Shown piece by piece: positions 29,069-37,311 of a stretch of DNA of 64,000 bases (positions are counted from its first letter, which is position 1; each line of letters begins with the position of its first letter). Made by a program: the position numbers and the translations under genes. The stretch lies in contig NZ_CH902584.1 in NCBI RefSeq assembly GCF_000152845.1, positions 2,431,680-2,495,679 of the forward strand, written 5' to 3'. The notes under the pieces are model-generated. The model worked only from the letters and a program-made list of their open reading frames with translations, was not told the DNA's origin and ran no database searches. This stretch comes from Roseovarius sp. 217. GTDB taxonomy: Bacteria; Pseudomonadota; Alphaproteobacteria; Rhodobacterales; Rhodobacteraceae.

Positions 29069-29719
29069 GTGCGCGATATGGAAGAGGCGACCTTGGAGGA
29101 CGCAAAATTGGACGTGCCCGAGGTGATCGTGGCCGACCGGCAGGCGATTGTCTGTCAGGGGTTGGGATCATTGGTGGCACAGATCGCGGAGGTGCGTCTG
29201 GGCCCGTTCGCCACGGATCAGGCGAGCCTGCGCAAGGCGCTGGGCGAGCGACCGGGGCGGGTGATCCTTGTTCTGGGGGTGCGGCTCGCGGATGCTGATT
29301 TAGGCCGGGTGCTGGATATGCTGCGGCGCGACCATCCCCGCGTGATGGTGGTGGTCGTTGCCGAAGAGGCCGAGTTCGCGTTTATCCGCACGGCGGTGAA
29401 GGCGGGCGCGCATTCGGTCTGCATGATGGGGCAGGTTTTGACCAGCCTGCCGCGCGTTTTGGGCCATCTGGTCGAGGGGCACAGCATCCTGCCGGTGGAG
29501 ATTCTCAAGCGGTTGATGGGCGAGCAGGGCGATTCCCTGACCCGGCGCGAGCATGAAATATTGGGGCTTTTGGTCGATGGGCTGACGAATTTCCAGATAT
29601 CGGCGCGGCTGGGGCTGTCGGAGAATACGGTCAAGTATTACCTCAAGGCGATTTACCAGAAACTGGATGTGAATTCACGCGGTGGGGCCATCGCGAAATA
29701 TGTGGCGGGGACGTATTAA
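29069..29719 (+). CDS. LuxR/NarL-family regulator with degenerate receiver domain
   Basis: A 216-residue protein with NarL-type layout: receiver-like domain (about 15-130) and C-terminal HTH ([20 protein letters not shown], then [16 protein letters not shown]). The receiver looks unable to be phosphorylated: the acidic pair is D-R (VADRQ), the phospho-acceptor position is Gly (VILVLGVRL), the Thr/Ser is Ala (VVVVAEEAE), and the conserved Lys is missing (SVCMMGQ). The GTG start has an excellent AGGAGGAGG site; an ATG three codons in is an alternative. Divergent from sga, so a candidate serine-cycle regulator; no sensor kinase is nearby. Confidence 0.82.
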   Translation: MRDMEEATLEDAKLDVPEVIVADRQAIVCQGLGSLVAQIAEVRLGPFATDQASLRKALGERPGRVILVLGVRLADADLGRVLDMLRRDHPRVMVVVVAEEAEFAFIRTAVKAGAHSVCMMGQVLTSLPRVLGHLVEGHSILPVEILKRLMGEQGDSLTRREHEILGLLVDGLTNFQISARLGLSENTVKYYLKAIYQKLDVNSRGGAIAKYVAGTY

Positions 29720-29741
29720 GGGGGGTCTAGGGGTGTAAGCC

Positions 29742-29920
29742 GCGCGGAATCAAGGCGCGAAGCGCCGCCGCGCGATCGCTGGGCCGTCCCGCGGCCTAGC
29801 GATTTTGAGATGTAGCGCGTCTATTTGAGGTTATACGGACTTGGCAGGCATTAAGTGGCAGCCACTACCGTTGCATCGCTAGTCCCCGGCCCAGCGAGCG
29901 CGCGGCTCAATGCCTACGCG
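29742..29920 (+). repeat. Dispersed intergenic repeat, diverged copy with swapped hairpin stem (R4)
   Basis: It starts with GCGCGGAATCAAGGCGCG, as in the 19.0-kb copy. Its hairpin then has different stem bases, ATCGCTGGGCCG / CGGCCTAGCGAT, but is still followed by TTTT. The centre keeps ATTAAGTGGCAGCC. The right arm (ATCGCTAGTCC...) is an inverted version of the left arm and ends GCGCGGCTCA. It lies between the convergent regulator and binding-protein genes. Confidence 0.7.
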
Positions 29921-29941
29921 TTTAGTGTCCCCCATCCCCCC

Positions 29942-31420
29942 TCAATCCACCACCGTCACCAAATGCCAACGCAGGGCGTCATTAGGCACAGGATCGAAAT
30001 GGGTCACGCGGTTGGAGAGCACCACCAGTTGCGTGACGTGAAAGGGAATGAGCGTGCCCGAATTCATCGCCAGATATTCCTGCGCTTCGATATAAAGCGC
30101 GCGTCGACGTTCGAAATCCAGTTCGGCACGGGCGGTTTCGATCAGCCGGTCGAAATCGGGGCTGGTGTAATGGGTCTCGTTCCATTTAGCAGAGGAGTGA
30201 AATGCCTCGTTCAGGGCCTGATCGGCGGGGCGCTCGCCCCAAGAGGTGCTGAAGGCGTCCTTTTTCATCCAGACATTCGACCAGTACCCATCGGCGGCGG
30301 CATTGATCAGGTTGACGCGGATACCTGCCCGCGCCGCCTGTTCCTGAAAGGTGACGCCGATCACCGGCCAACTGGGATCGAGCACCGAGACATGCACATC
30401 AATGTCGAGCCCATCCGGGTATCCCGCCTCGGTCAAAAGGGCGCGGGCGCGCTCTGGATCAGCGGGACACTCCATCTCGGCGCGGTATTGGTCATTGGGG
30501 GCCACAGGCGTGTCGCAGGAAATCACCCCGCCACCATCCAGCGCCAGTTGCAGCATCTCGTCGCGGTCCACGGTAAGGCGCAGCGCTTGGCGCACGCGGG
30601 GATCGTCAAACGGCGGCACATCGGTACGAAAGGCCAGTCCCATCCAGTTGCCGGTGGGAATTTCCAGCAATTGATAATGCAGCGATTTGTCCAGCGCCCG
30701 ACGCAAGAGCGGGACGATGCCGCGTTCCATGTCCAGTTGCCCGCTGAGAAAGGCCTGAAGCCGGGCCTGCGCATCGGGCACGCCGATGACCTCGATCCGT
30801 TCCAATCTTGGCGGCCCTTCCCAATAGCCCTCATTGGCGATGAGCACGGTGATGCCATCGGGGTCGAATTTCTCGACCTTGAAGGGTCCGGTGCCGATGC
30901 CGCTCTGGTCGATGGTGTCGCCCGAGCCTTGGGGGATGATGCGCAGGCGGGGGTCCATCAATTGCAGCGGCAGGTCGGCAAAGGGCGAGTCGAGCTGCAT
31001 TTCGACGCTGAGCGGTCCGGTGGCGGCGATGCGGGTGATCATCTTGACCGCCGCGCGGGCCGGGCTGCCATAATCGGGGTCGATGACGCGCTTGATCGAA
31101 TAGACCACGTCGCCCGCATCGAGCGGGCTACCGTCGTGAAAGTGCACACCATCGCGGATCTGAAAGGTCCAGAGCGTGCCATCGGCGTTTGGGGTCCAGG
31201 AGGTGGCGAGATCCGGCGCGGGTTTTCCGCCGCGACCGGGGCGCACGAGGCGGCTCTGGATTTTCTCGATGATCTGGAGCACCCGGCCTTTGGAGGCGGG
31301 GTCGAGGCTGGACTGCGCGCCAAAGCCGACGTTATGGGCGTGGCGAAACGTGCCGGTGGGCGCGGCCCCGGCGGGGGCGGCGAGCAGGAGGCACAGGATC
31401 GAGAGCAGAAGGGGCCGCAT
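29942..31420 (-). CDS. ABC transporter substrate-binding protein, family 5 (peptide/nickel type)
   Basis: Periplasmic binding protein of about 492 residues. Signal peptide RPLLLSILCLLLAAPAGAA; mature domain with DLATSWTPNADGTLWTFQIR and GVHFHDGSPLDAGDVVYSIK, diagnostic of the SBP_bac_5 family. I chose the second of two nearby ATGs because GGAG sits eight bases before it. No permease or ATPase gene adjoins it, so it is an orphan component or serves a transporter elsewhere. The ligand cannot be told; peptides, opines and glutathione are family options. Confidence 0.85.
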   Translation of the reverse strand: MRPLLLSILCLLLAAPAGAAPTGTFRHAHNVGFGAQSSLDPASKGRVLQIIEKIQSRLVRPGRGGKPAPDLATSWTPNADGTLWTFQIRDGVHFHDGSPLDAGDVVYSIKRVIDPDYGSPARAAVKMITRIAATGPLSVEMQLDSPFADLPLQLMDPRLRIIPQGSGDTIDQSGIGTGPFKVEKFDPDGITVLIANEGYWEGPPRLERIEVIGVPDAQARLQAFLSGQLDMERGIVPLLRRALDKSLHYQLLEIPTGNWMGLAFRTDVPPFDDPRVRQALRLTVDRDEMLQLALDGGGVISCDTPVAPNDQYRAEMECPADPERARALLTEAGYPDGLDIDVHVSVLDPSWPVIGVTFQEQAARAGIRVNLINAAADGYWSNVWMKKDAFSTSWGERPADQALNEAFHSSAKWNETHYTSPDFDRLIETARAELDFERRRALYIEAQEYLAMNSGTLIPFHVTQLVVLSNRVTHFDPVPNDALRWHLVTVVD

Positions 31421-31623
31421 GGACATCTCTCCGCGAGGGGTGCTGTGACTGTGGCAAGGCTGGCCGCGAAAATCAAACCTTTCGCATGGGTTTGGCATCA
31501 CGTTTTCGGCGGGCGTGACGGGCATCAGGAAAGTTGAAATTTCCGCATGCCAGCGCTTGACGGGGGGGGCGGACCCGTCATAGAAGCGCGGAACGTTTGG
31601 GGCTGACCCCAAGCGTGCTGCGG

Positions 31624-31700
31624 GCGGTTGTAGCTCAGTTGGTTAGAGTACCGGCCTGTCACGCCGGGGGTCGCGGGTTCGAGCCCCGTCAACCGCGCCA
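31624..31700 (+). tRNA. tRNA-Asp (GTC)
   Basis: A 77-base cloverleaf. Acceptor GCGGTTG pairs with CAACCGC, discriminator G, encoded CCA. The anticodon arm CCGGCCTGTCACGCCGG shows GTC in the loop. T arm GCGGGTTCGAGCCCCGT. It is identical to the copy 322 bases downstream. A rho-independent terminator follows 11 bases later, so it is transcribed on its own. Confidence 0.97.
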
Positions 31701-31711
31701 CCGCAGACATC

Positions 31712-31740
31712 AAAGGCCCCCGCTATCGCGGGGGCTTTTG
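31712..31740 (+). terminator. Rho-independent terminator after the first tRNA-Asp
   Basis: AAAGGCCCCCGC and GCGGGGGCTTTTG form a perfect GC stem with a TATC loop and a T-rich tail. Confidence 0.9.
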
Positions 31741-31790
31741 TGTTTGGGGTATTGGTTTGGGGGATTGGGTCTGAGAGAGCCGACTTTACC

Positions 31791-31890
31791 AAGCTCTGAC
31801 TACAAGCTCTGGCCAAGCTCTGGCCAAGCTCTGGCCAAGCTCTGGCCAAGCTCTGGCCAAGCTCTGGCCAAGCTCTGGCCAAGCTCTGGA
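31791..31890 (+). repeat. 11-bp tandem repeat (AAGCTCTGGCC), seven full copies plus partial ends
   Basis: Seven perfect AAGCTCTGGCC units run from 31804 to 31880, with a diverged unit at each end (AAGCTCTGACT and AAGCTCTGGA). It lies between the two tRNA-Asp genes in the roughly 245-base spacer. The unit length is not a multiple of three, and nothing suggests coding. Copy number is likely to vary between strains. Confidence 0.95.
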
Positions 31891-31905
31891 TTGACGATTT
31901 TGGGA

Positions 31906-31933
31906 TTGACGGGCGCGCGGGGGGCGCTTATGC
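31906..31933 (+). promoter_or_regulatory. Promoter of the second tRNA-Asp
   Basis: TTGACG (-35) and TTATGC (-10) with a 16-base spacing, about 12 bases before the tRNA 5' end. It fits a sigma-70 tRNA promoter, followed by a GC-rich discriminator. Confidence 0.55.
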
Positions 31934-31945
31934 AGCGGCCCACGC

Positions 31946-32022
31946 GCGGTTGTAGCTCAGTTGGTTAGAGTACCGGCCTGTCACGCCGGGGGTCGCGGGT
32001 TCGAGCCCCGTCAACCGCGCCA
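31946..32022 (+). tRNA. tRNA-Asp (GTC), second identical copy
   Basis: Same 77 bases as the first copy, including the encoded CCA and GTC anticodon. Flanking sequences differ, so only the tRNA itself is duplicated. No integrase or attachment-site duplication is seen at its 3' end. Confidence 0.97.
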
Positions 32023-32059
32023 TTTCTCCTCTTTTACAGGACAGACCGGCACGTTGTGG

Positions 32060-33118
32060 TCATTCCGCAGCGGCGATGTTTTGGCCTGCGAACTGTGGCA
32101 TCACCTTGTCGATGAAGAGTTGCAGCGAGCGTTTCTGGCGTTCCATATCGAGGCCCATTGAGGCGTAGTAGATGAAGGCATCGACGCCCAAGCTCTCATA
32201 TTGGCGGACTTTATCGGCCACGGTGTCGGGGCTGCCGAAGGCGAGGTTTTCCTCGAGCATGGCGGGGTCGGTGCGGGCGTTGCCCTCTAATTCCGCCAGC
32301 GGGACGGGGTCGGGGAAGCCGTTGACCACCTCGCCTCGTTTCATCATCAGGTTGCCGAATTGTCCCAGAACGCGGCGGAGGGCCGCCAAGGCCGCCTGCC
32401 GGTCGTCCTCGGTTTCATAAACTGCCGTGTGGCGCATCAGCGCCCAATGCCCGTCATAGCGGCCACCGTTTTTGGCAATCGCGGCGTCGAGCCGGGCGCG
32501 GTAATTCTCGGCCTCAGAGAAAGGCATGGTGAGCGGCCAGCTCATGATGTCGCAGCCATGCTCGACCGCGTAATCAAACGTGATGGGGGCGCGGGCGGCG
32601 ACCCAGATGGGCACCTCCTGCTGCACCGGCTTGGGGCAGGAAGTGGCGGTGGGGAACTGCCAGTAGTCGCCGTCATGGGCATAGTCGCCCGCCCAAAGGC
32701 GTTGCACGGCGGGCAGCGATTCCTGCATGTAGCGCCAGCTGTCGGGTTGATTGAGGCCGGGCATCATGCGGTCAAACTCGCGCTGATAGGCACCTGAGCC
32801 GATGCCAAACTCAAGCCGCCCGTCGCTGAGCAGGTCGAGCATCGCCGCCTCACCGGCCAGACGGATGGGATGCCAATAGGCGGCGTTGACCACGCCCACG
32901 CCCAAGCGGATGCGGCTGGTATGCTCGCCCCACCATGTCAGGATCTGAAACGGGTTGGGGGCGATGGTCATTTCCAGCGCGTGATGCTCTGCCGCCCATG
33001 CGATTTCGAATCCGGCGGCTTCGGCCATTTGCACCATTTCGAGGGTGTGATCGCGCAGCGCCTTCATATCCGCCGATGGGTCGAGCCGTTCGAGATTGAT
33101 TGCGAGGTGGAATTTCAT
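32060..33118 (-). CDS. LLM-class flavin-dependent oxidoreductase (luciferase-like monooxygenase)
   Basis: A 352-residue TIM-barrel enzyme of the bacterial-luciferase family: MKFHLAINLERLDPSADMKA, ETAAGFEIAWAAEHHALEM-type start (here AEAAGFEIAWAAEHHALEM), RIRLGVGVVNAAYWHPIRLA, GRLEFGIGSGAYQREFDRM and GSPDTVADKVRQYESLGVDA. Members use reduced flavin and oxygen. The upstream genes encode a flavin reductase and an aldehyde dehydrogenase on the same strand with 10-15-base gaps, which fits a two-component monooxygenase whose product is an aldehyde. The substrate is unknown. Confidence 0.85.
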   Translation of the reverse strand: MKFHLAINLERLDPSADMKALRDHTLEMVQMAEAAGFEIAWAAEHHALEMTIAPNPFQILTWWGEHTSRIRLGVGVVNAAYWHPIRLAGEAAMLDLLSDGRLEFGIGSGAYQREFDRMMPGLNQPDSWRYMQESLPAVQRLWAGDYAHDGDYWQFPTATSCPKPVQQEVPIWVAARAPITFDYAVEHGCDIMSWPLTMPFSEAENYRARLDAAIAKNGGRYDGHWALMRHTAVYETEDDRQAALAALRRVLGQFGNLMMKRGEVVNGFPDPVPLAELEGNARTDPAMLEENLAFGSPDTVADKVRQYESLGVDAFIYYASMGLDMERQKRSLQLFIDKVMPQFAGQNIAAAE

Positions 33119-33133
33119 CGGTGTCTCCTGTGA

Positions 33134-34606
33134 TCAGCGCATTTGAAAGGGGTTGGCCATGGGATCGTCGGACATGTTCATCCAGACGGTTTTGGGCCTT
33201 GTGTAGTCATAGAGCGCCTGAAAGCCGCTCTCGCGGCCATAGCCGCTGGATTTGGTGCCGCCGAATTCGGCGATGGGGCTGATGGCGCGGTAGGTGTTGA
33301 CCCAGACGATACCGGCGCGCACCGCGCGGGACATCCGCAGGGCGCGGGCGTTGTCGCGGGTGAAGATGCCTGCGGCCAGCCCATGTTCGGAGCCGTTGGC
33401 GAGGGCGAGGGCCTCGGCTTCGGTTTTGAAGCGCAGGACCGAGAGGACAGGGCCGAACAGTTCGGTATCGACGATGCGCAGGTTGGCGGCGGGGCAATCG
33501 AGGATGGTCGGCTCAAAGAACATCTCGCCCGCCGCCGCGCGTTTGCCGCCGCAGATCAGGCGTGCGCCTTGGGTTTGGGCGTGGGCCACTTCCTGTTCTA
33601 TGTGGTCCAATTGCGCGCGGGTGCAGAGGGGGCCCATTTGCGTGGCCTCGTCCATAGGATCGCCGATGCGGATATCGCGGGCGATGGCGCTGAGGCGGGT
33701 GAGGAAATCGTCGGCGATATCCTCATGCACGAGGAGGCGCGAGCCTGCGACGCAGCTTTGGCCGGAGGCCCCGAAGATGCCCGCCACCGCGCCGTTGACC
33801 GCGCTTTCGATGTCAGCATCGGCGAAGACGATGAAGGGGGATTTGCCGCCCAGTTCCAGACTGACTTGGGCGAAATTCTGCGTCGAGTTCGTCAGCACAT
33901 GGCGCGCGGCGTTCGGCCCGCCGGTAAAGCTGATCCGGGACACCAGCGGGTGTGAGGTGAGCACGCGGCCGCAGGGGTCGCCATGGCCGGTGACGATATT
34001 GACGACGCCGTCGGGGATGCCCGCCTGCGCGATCAGCCGCCCGAATTCGAGGATCACGGCGGGGGCGTGTTCCGAGGTCTTGAGCACGAGCGTATTGCCT
34101 GCGGCCAAGGCAGGGCCGAGTTTGACTGCGGTCAGGAAAAGCTGGGAGTTCCACGGCACGATGGCCGCCACCACGCCCAAGGGTTCGCGGTGGGTAAAGA
34201 CGAACATATCCGGCTTATCGATGGGCAGGGTTTCGCCGGTGATCTTGTCGGCGGCCCCGGCGTAGAATTGCAGGAATTCGGCGATATATTTGGCCTGCCA
34301 GCGGGTTTCCTTGAACATCTTGCCGGAATCGCGGGTTTCGACCTCGCCCAAGCGTTCGCTGTGCTCGGCCAGAAGATCGCCCAAGCGGCGCAGGCATTGG
34401 CCGCGCGCGGTGGGGGTCATGCGGGACCATGGGCCGTCGTAGCAGGCGCGGTGCGCGGCCTCAACGGCGCGGGTCACGTCGGCCTCGGTCGCCTCGGGGG
34501 CCGTGGCCCATACCTCGCCGGTGGCGGGGTTGAAGCTATTGAACCGGGTGCCATCCGAGGCATCGACCCAAGCGCCGTCGATCAGCATTTGATAGGCAGT
34601 GGTCAT
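33134..34606 (-). CDS. NAD(P)-dependent aldehyde dehydrogenase
   Basis: A 490-residue ALDH-superfamily enzyme. Catalytic glutamate in SLELGGKSPFIVFADAD, catalytic cysteine in FGASGQSCVAGSRL, cofactor site VVAAIVPWNSQLFL. It resembles the betaine-aldehyde/phenylacetaldehyde-type group, but substrate choice cannot be read from sequence. The ATG used lies ten bases after the flavin reductase stop; a start 12 codons upstream would overlap that gene. The operon suggests it oxidises the aldehyde made by the LLM monooxygenase. Confidence 0.9.
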   Translation of the reverse strand: MTTAYQMLIDGAWVDASDGTRFNSFNPATGEVWATAPEATEADVTRAVEAAHRACYDGPWSRMTPTARGQCLRRLGDLLAEHSERLGEVETRDSGKMFKETRWQAKYIAEFLQFYAGAADKITGETLPIDKPDMFVFTHREPLGVVAAIVPWNSQLFLTAVKLGPALAAGNTLVLKTSEHAPAVILEFGRLIAQAGIPDGVVNIVTGHGDPCGRVLTSHPLVSRISFTGGPNAARHVLTNSTQNFAQVSLELGGKSPFIVFADADIESAVNGAVAGIFGASGQSCVAGSRLLVHEDIADDFLTRLSAIARDIRIGDPMDEATQMGPLCTRAQLDHIEQEVAHAQTQGARLICGGKRAAAGEMFFEPTILDCPAANLRIVDTELFGPVLSVLRFKTEAEALALANGSEHGLAAGIFTRDNARALRMSRAVRAGIVWVNTYRAISPIAEFGGTKSSGYGRESGFQALYDYTRPKTVWMNMSDDPMANPFQMR

Positions 34607-34616
34607 TGTCTGGCTT

Positions 34617-35144
34617 TCATTCTGCGGCACAGCGGGTGGCATCGTTGGGGATCACCCGATGATAGCCGCCGTCGCGCCATGCCAGCGGTGCGGCCCCTGC
34701 GTCGAATACGCTGGTGACAGTACCGATGACGATGAGATGGCTGCCTGAGGGGACGCTCTGCGCCATGTCGCAGGCAAAACCCGTCGCCCCTTCGAGCAGG
34801 GGGGCGGTGCCCGGTGTGCCGTAGCAGTCGATGCCGGAAAAGCGGTCGGTGACCCAGCCGTCATGCCGCCCGGCAAAGCGGTCGGCGATCTCGGTGCTGC
34901 CTTCGGGCAGGACGTTGACGCAAAAGCGGCCATTGGCGGCCACAGCGCGGGCGATGCGGCTTTCGCCATGCAGGCAGACGAGGACCGAGGGTGGATCGGC
35001 GGAGACCGAGGTAAAGGCGCTGACCGTGGCCCCGAACCGGCCCATCGGTCCATCGGTCGTGACCACCGTCACCGAGGCTGCGACCTGACGCATGGCGCTG
35101 ACAAAGCCAGTTCTGTCGACGGGCGAGGGGCTATTGGGGTGCAT
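34617..35144 (-). CDS. Flavin reductase family protein (HpaC-like)
   Basis: A 175-residue protein of the flavin-reductase-like FMN-binding split-barrel family: FVSAMRQVAASVTVVTTDGP, RFGATVSAFTSVSADPPSVL, CLHGESRIARAVAANGRFCV and SGSHLIVIGTV-type end (here PSGSHLIVIGTV). It would supply FMNH2 to the downstream LLM monooxygenase. The start has AAAGGA upstream. It is the first gene of this three-gene leftward operon, divergent from pckA. A nearby AAAACGAATTGTTTT palindrome at 35205-35219 may be its operator. Confidence 0.87.
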   Translation of the reverse strand: MHPNSPSPVDRTGFVSAMRQVAASVTVVTTDGPMGRFGATVSAFTSVSADPPSVLVCLHGESRIARAVAANGRFCVNVLPEGSTEIADRFAGRHDGWVTDRFSGIDCYGTPGTAPLLEGATGFACDMAQSVPSGSHLIVIGTVTSVFDAGAAPLAWRDGGYHRVIPNDATRCAAE

Positions 35145-35354
35145 GGTCTTGTCCTTTGCCTGTGAGTGCGGCCTCATCAGGCTGACATGAATGCAGAGTT
35201 TTTGAAAACGAATTGTTTTGCTGTATATGTGCGGAAAATTCGAATTGAGGGGATGCGGGGGGTGTTTGCACTTGCAGCATTGCGGATTCCTGCCAAGTGA
35301 TTGCGCTAACTTGGAAAAACGGGCTTGTTTGCGGGTTGCGAATCCGTGTCAGGC

Positions 35355-35364
35355 TGGAATACCA
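35355..35364. promoter_or_regulatory. Candidate GntR-type operator upstream of pckA
   Basis: TGGAATACCA, which on the other strand is TGGTATTCCA, identical to the half of the inverted repeat at 43289-43298 and one base off TGGTATACCA at 40.4 and 43.7 kb. It lies 68 bases before the pckA start codon. Confidence 0.45.
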
Positions 35365-35431
35365 GACACCAATGCGCCGCGATGGCGGGTTCGAACAGGG
35401 TAGGGCGCCCACGCCCAAAAGGGAGAGAGAC

Positions 35432-37030
35432 ATGACGGCAGGACGGGTCAATCCGAGCTTTCGGTTGGAAGATCAGGGGATTTCGGGGCTGGGCAAGGTC
35501 CATTACAACCTGATGGAACCTGCGTTGGTCGCGGCCTCGGTGCAGCGCGGCGAGGGGGAATTGGGGCAGGGCGGCACTTTGTTAGTCAGCACTGGCGAAT
35601 TCACCGGCCGCTCGCCCAAGGACAAGTTTACGGTCCGCACGCCCACCACGGAAAACACCATCTGGTGGGACAACAACCTGCCCATGTCGCCGGAGCATTT
35701 TGATCAGCTTCACAAAGACATGATCGCCTATCTGGCGGGGCGTGAAGTGTTTGTGCAGGATCTGGTGGCGGGGGCGGACCCCGCGCACAGCATCAATGTG
35801 CGGCTGGTCAATGAGCTGGCGTGGCACAACCTCTTTATCCGCCACATGCTGCGCCGTCCGGAGCGCGAGGCGCTGGATCATTTCGTGGCGGATTACACGA
35901 TCATCAACTGCACCGGGTTCAAGGCGGACCCGGAGCGGCATGGTTGCCGCTCCGAGACGGTGATCGCGGTCAATATCGATGCCAAGCTGATCTTGATCGG
36001 CAATACGGAATATGCCGGCGAGAACAAGAAATCCATCTTTGGCCTGATGAATTACCTGCTGCCCGAGAAGGGTGTGATGCCGATGCATTGCTCGGCCAAC
36101 CATGCCAAGGATGACCCCGAGGATGCGGCGGTGTTCTTTGGTCTCTCGGGCACGGGCAAGACCACGCTTTCGGCTGATCCCAACCGGACCTTGCTGGGCG
36201 ATGACGAGCATGGCTGGTCCGACACCGGCACGTTCAATTTCGAGGGTGGCTGCTATGCCAAGACGATCCATCTGAGTGCCGAGGCGGAGCCGGAGATCTA
36301 TGCAACCTGTTCGATGTTCGGCACCGTGATCGAGAATATGGTCTATGACGCGGAGACGCGCGAATTGGACTATGAGGATTCGAGCCTCACCGAGAATATG
36401 CGCTGCGCCTATCCGCTGGATTATATTCCCAATGCTTCGGCCACCGGGCTTGCGGGACATCCGCGTAATGTGGTGATGCTGACCTGTGATGCGTTCGGCG
36501 TGCTGCCCCCCATTGCGCGGCTGACCCCGGCGCAGGCGATGTATCATTTCCTCTCGGGTTTCACAGCCAAGATGGCCGGGACCGAGCGTGGGTTGACCGA
36601 ACCGCAGCCGGTGTTTTCGACCTGCTTTGGCGCCCCCTTCATGCCGCGTCGTCCGGAGGTTTATGGCAACCTCCTGCGCGCCAAGATCGAGAGCCATGGC
36701 GCGTCGTGCTGGCTGGTCAACTCGGGCTGGACAGGCGGGGCCTATGGCACCGGATCGCGGATGCCGATCAAGGCGACGCGGGCGCTCTTGACCGCTGCGC
36801 TTGATGGATCGCTGAACGGGGTCGAGTTCCGCAAGGATGCGAACTTTGGCTTTGACGTGCCGGTGTCGGTGCCGGGCGTGGCGGATGTTCTGCTTGAGCC
36901 GCGCCGCACATGGAATGATCCGGCAGCCTATGATGCGCAGGCGGCGAAACTGGTGGCGATGTTCGCAGAGAATTTCGCGCAGTATCTGCCGCATGTGGAC
37001 GACGAGTTGCGGGCGGTGGCGCTGGGCTGA
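35432..37030 (+). CDS. pckA: Phosphoenolpyruvate carboxykinase (ATP)
   Basis: Converts oxaloacetate and ATP to PEP, the entry to gluconeogenesis; in serine-cycle growth it also helps balance C3 and C4 pools. The 532-residue enzyme has the substrate segment [16 protein letters not shown], the kinase-1a loop [14 protein letters not shown], and metal ligands in [13 protein letters not shown] and [17 protein letters not shown]. The chosen ATG has GGGAGAGAG upstream; the longer open frame lacks homology. A GntR-type palindrome sits upstream and a repeat element directly downstream. Confidence 0.96.
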   Translation: MTAGRVNPSFRLEDQGISGLGKVHYNLMEPALVAASVQRGEGELGQGGTLLVSTGEFTGRSPKDKFTVRTPTTENTIWWDNNLPMSPEHFDQLHKDMIAYLAGREVFVQDLVAGADPAHSINVRLVNELAWHNLFIRHMLRRPEREALDHFVADYTIINCTGFKADPERHGCRSETVIAVNIDAKLILIGNTEYAGENKKSIFGLMNYLLPEKGVMPMHCSANHAKDDPEDAAVFFGLSGTGKTTLSADPNRTLLGDDEHGWSDTGTFNFEGGCYAKTIHLSAEAEPEIYATCSMFGTVIENMVYDAETRELDYEDSSLTENMRCAYPLDYIPNASATGLAGHPRNVVMLTCDAFGVLPPIARLTPAQAMYHFLSGFTAKMAGTERGLTEPQPVFSTCFGAPFMPRRPEVYGNLLRAKIESHGASCWLVNSGWTGGAYGTGSRMPIKATRALLTAALDGSLNGVEFRKDANFGFDVPVSVPGVADVLLEPRRTWNDPAAYDAQAAKLVAMFAENFAQYLPHVDDELRAVALG

Positions 37031-37057
37031 GGCGAAGGCGGCACGGCGGCAGGTTTT

Positions 37058-37289
37058 GGCCTGAAAGGGACATTCGCCCCAATCTCCAAAGCGCGGAATA
37101 AAGGCGCGGCACGCGCCGCCGCGCAGCGCCCGTCCGCCCCCTCGGGCGGGCGCTTTTGCAACGTTGCAGTCTCTTGAAATCGCGGGAGTCTCTGGCGGAT
37201 ATAAAGTGCCAGCCGACGAAGACGCAGCGCCCACCCGGCGGACGGGCACCGCGCGGCTCATCGCTCAGGGCCAATGTCCCCTTCAGGCC
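37058..37289 (+). repeat. Dispersed intergenic repeat, full copy with terminal inverted repeats (R3)
   Basis: About 232 bp, starting GGCCTGAAAGGGACATTCGC and ending with an inverted copy (GCCAATGTCCCCTTCAGGCC). It carries the GCGCGGAATAAAGGCGCG block, hairpin GCGCCCG / CGGGCGC then TTTT, centre with ATAAAGTGCCAGCC, and an inverted second arm. Collinear with the 19.0-kb copy but different in the centre. It lies between convergent pckA and the quinone-oxidoreductase gene. Confidence 0.8.
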
Positions 37290-37311
37290 AATTGCCTAAA
37301 GCGATACCCCG

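Noticed and set aside
31791..31890. CRISPR-like array
   Set aside because: The units are 11 bp and directly joined, without spacers; it is a simple tandem repeat, and no cas gene is present.
31624..32022. Genomic island attachment site at tRNA-Asp
   Set aside because: No integrase gene and no partial tRNA 3' duplication; both copies are whole.
32060..35144. Bacterial bioluminescence (lux) operon
   Set aside because: Only one luciferase-like protein is present, without luxA/luxB pairing or luxCDE fatty-aldehyde genes; general LLM chemistry fits better.
35582..37261. 559-codon minus-strand frame opposite pckA running into the repeat
   Set aside because: Its start derives from the repeat element and the rest is antisense to pckA.
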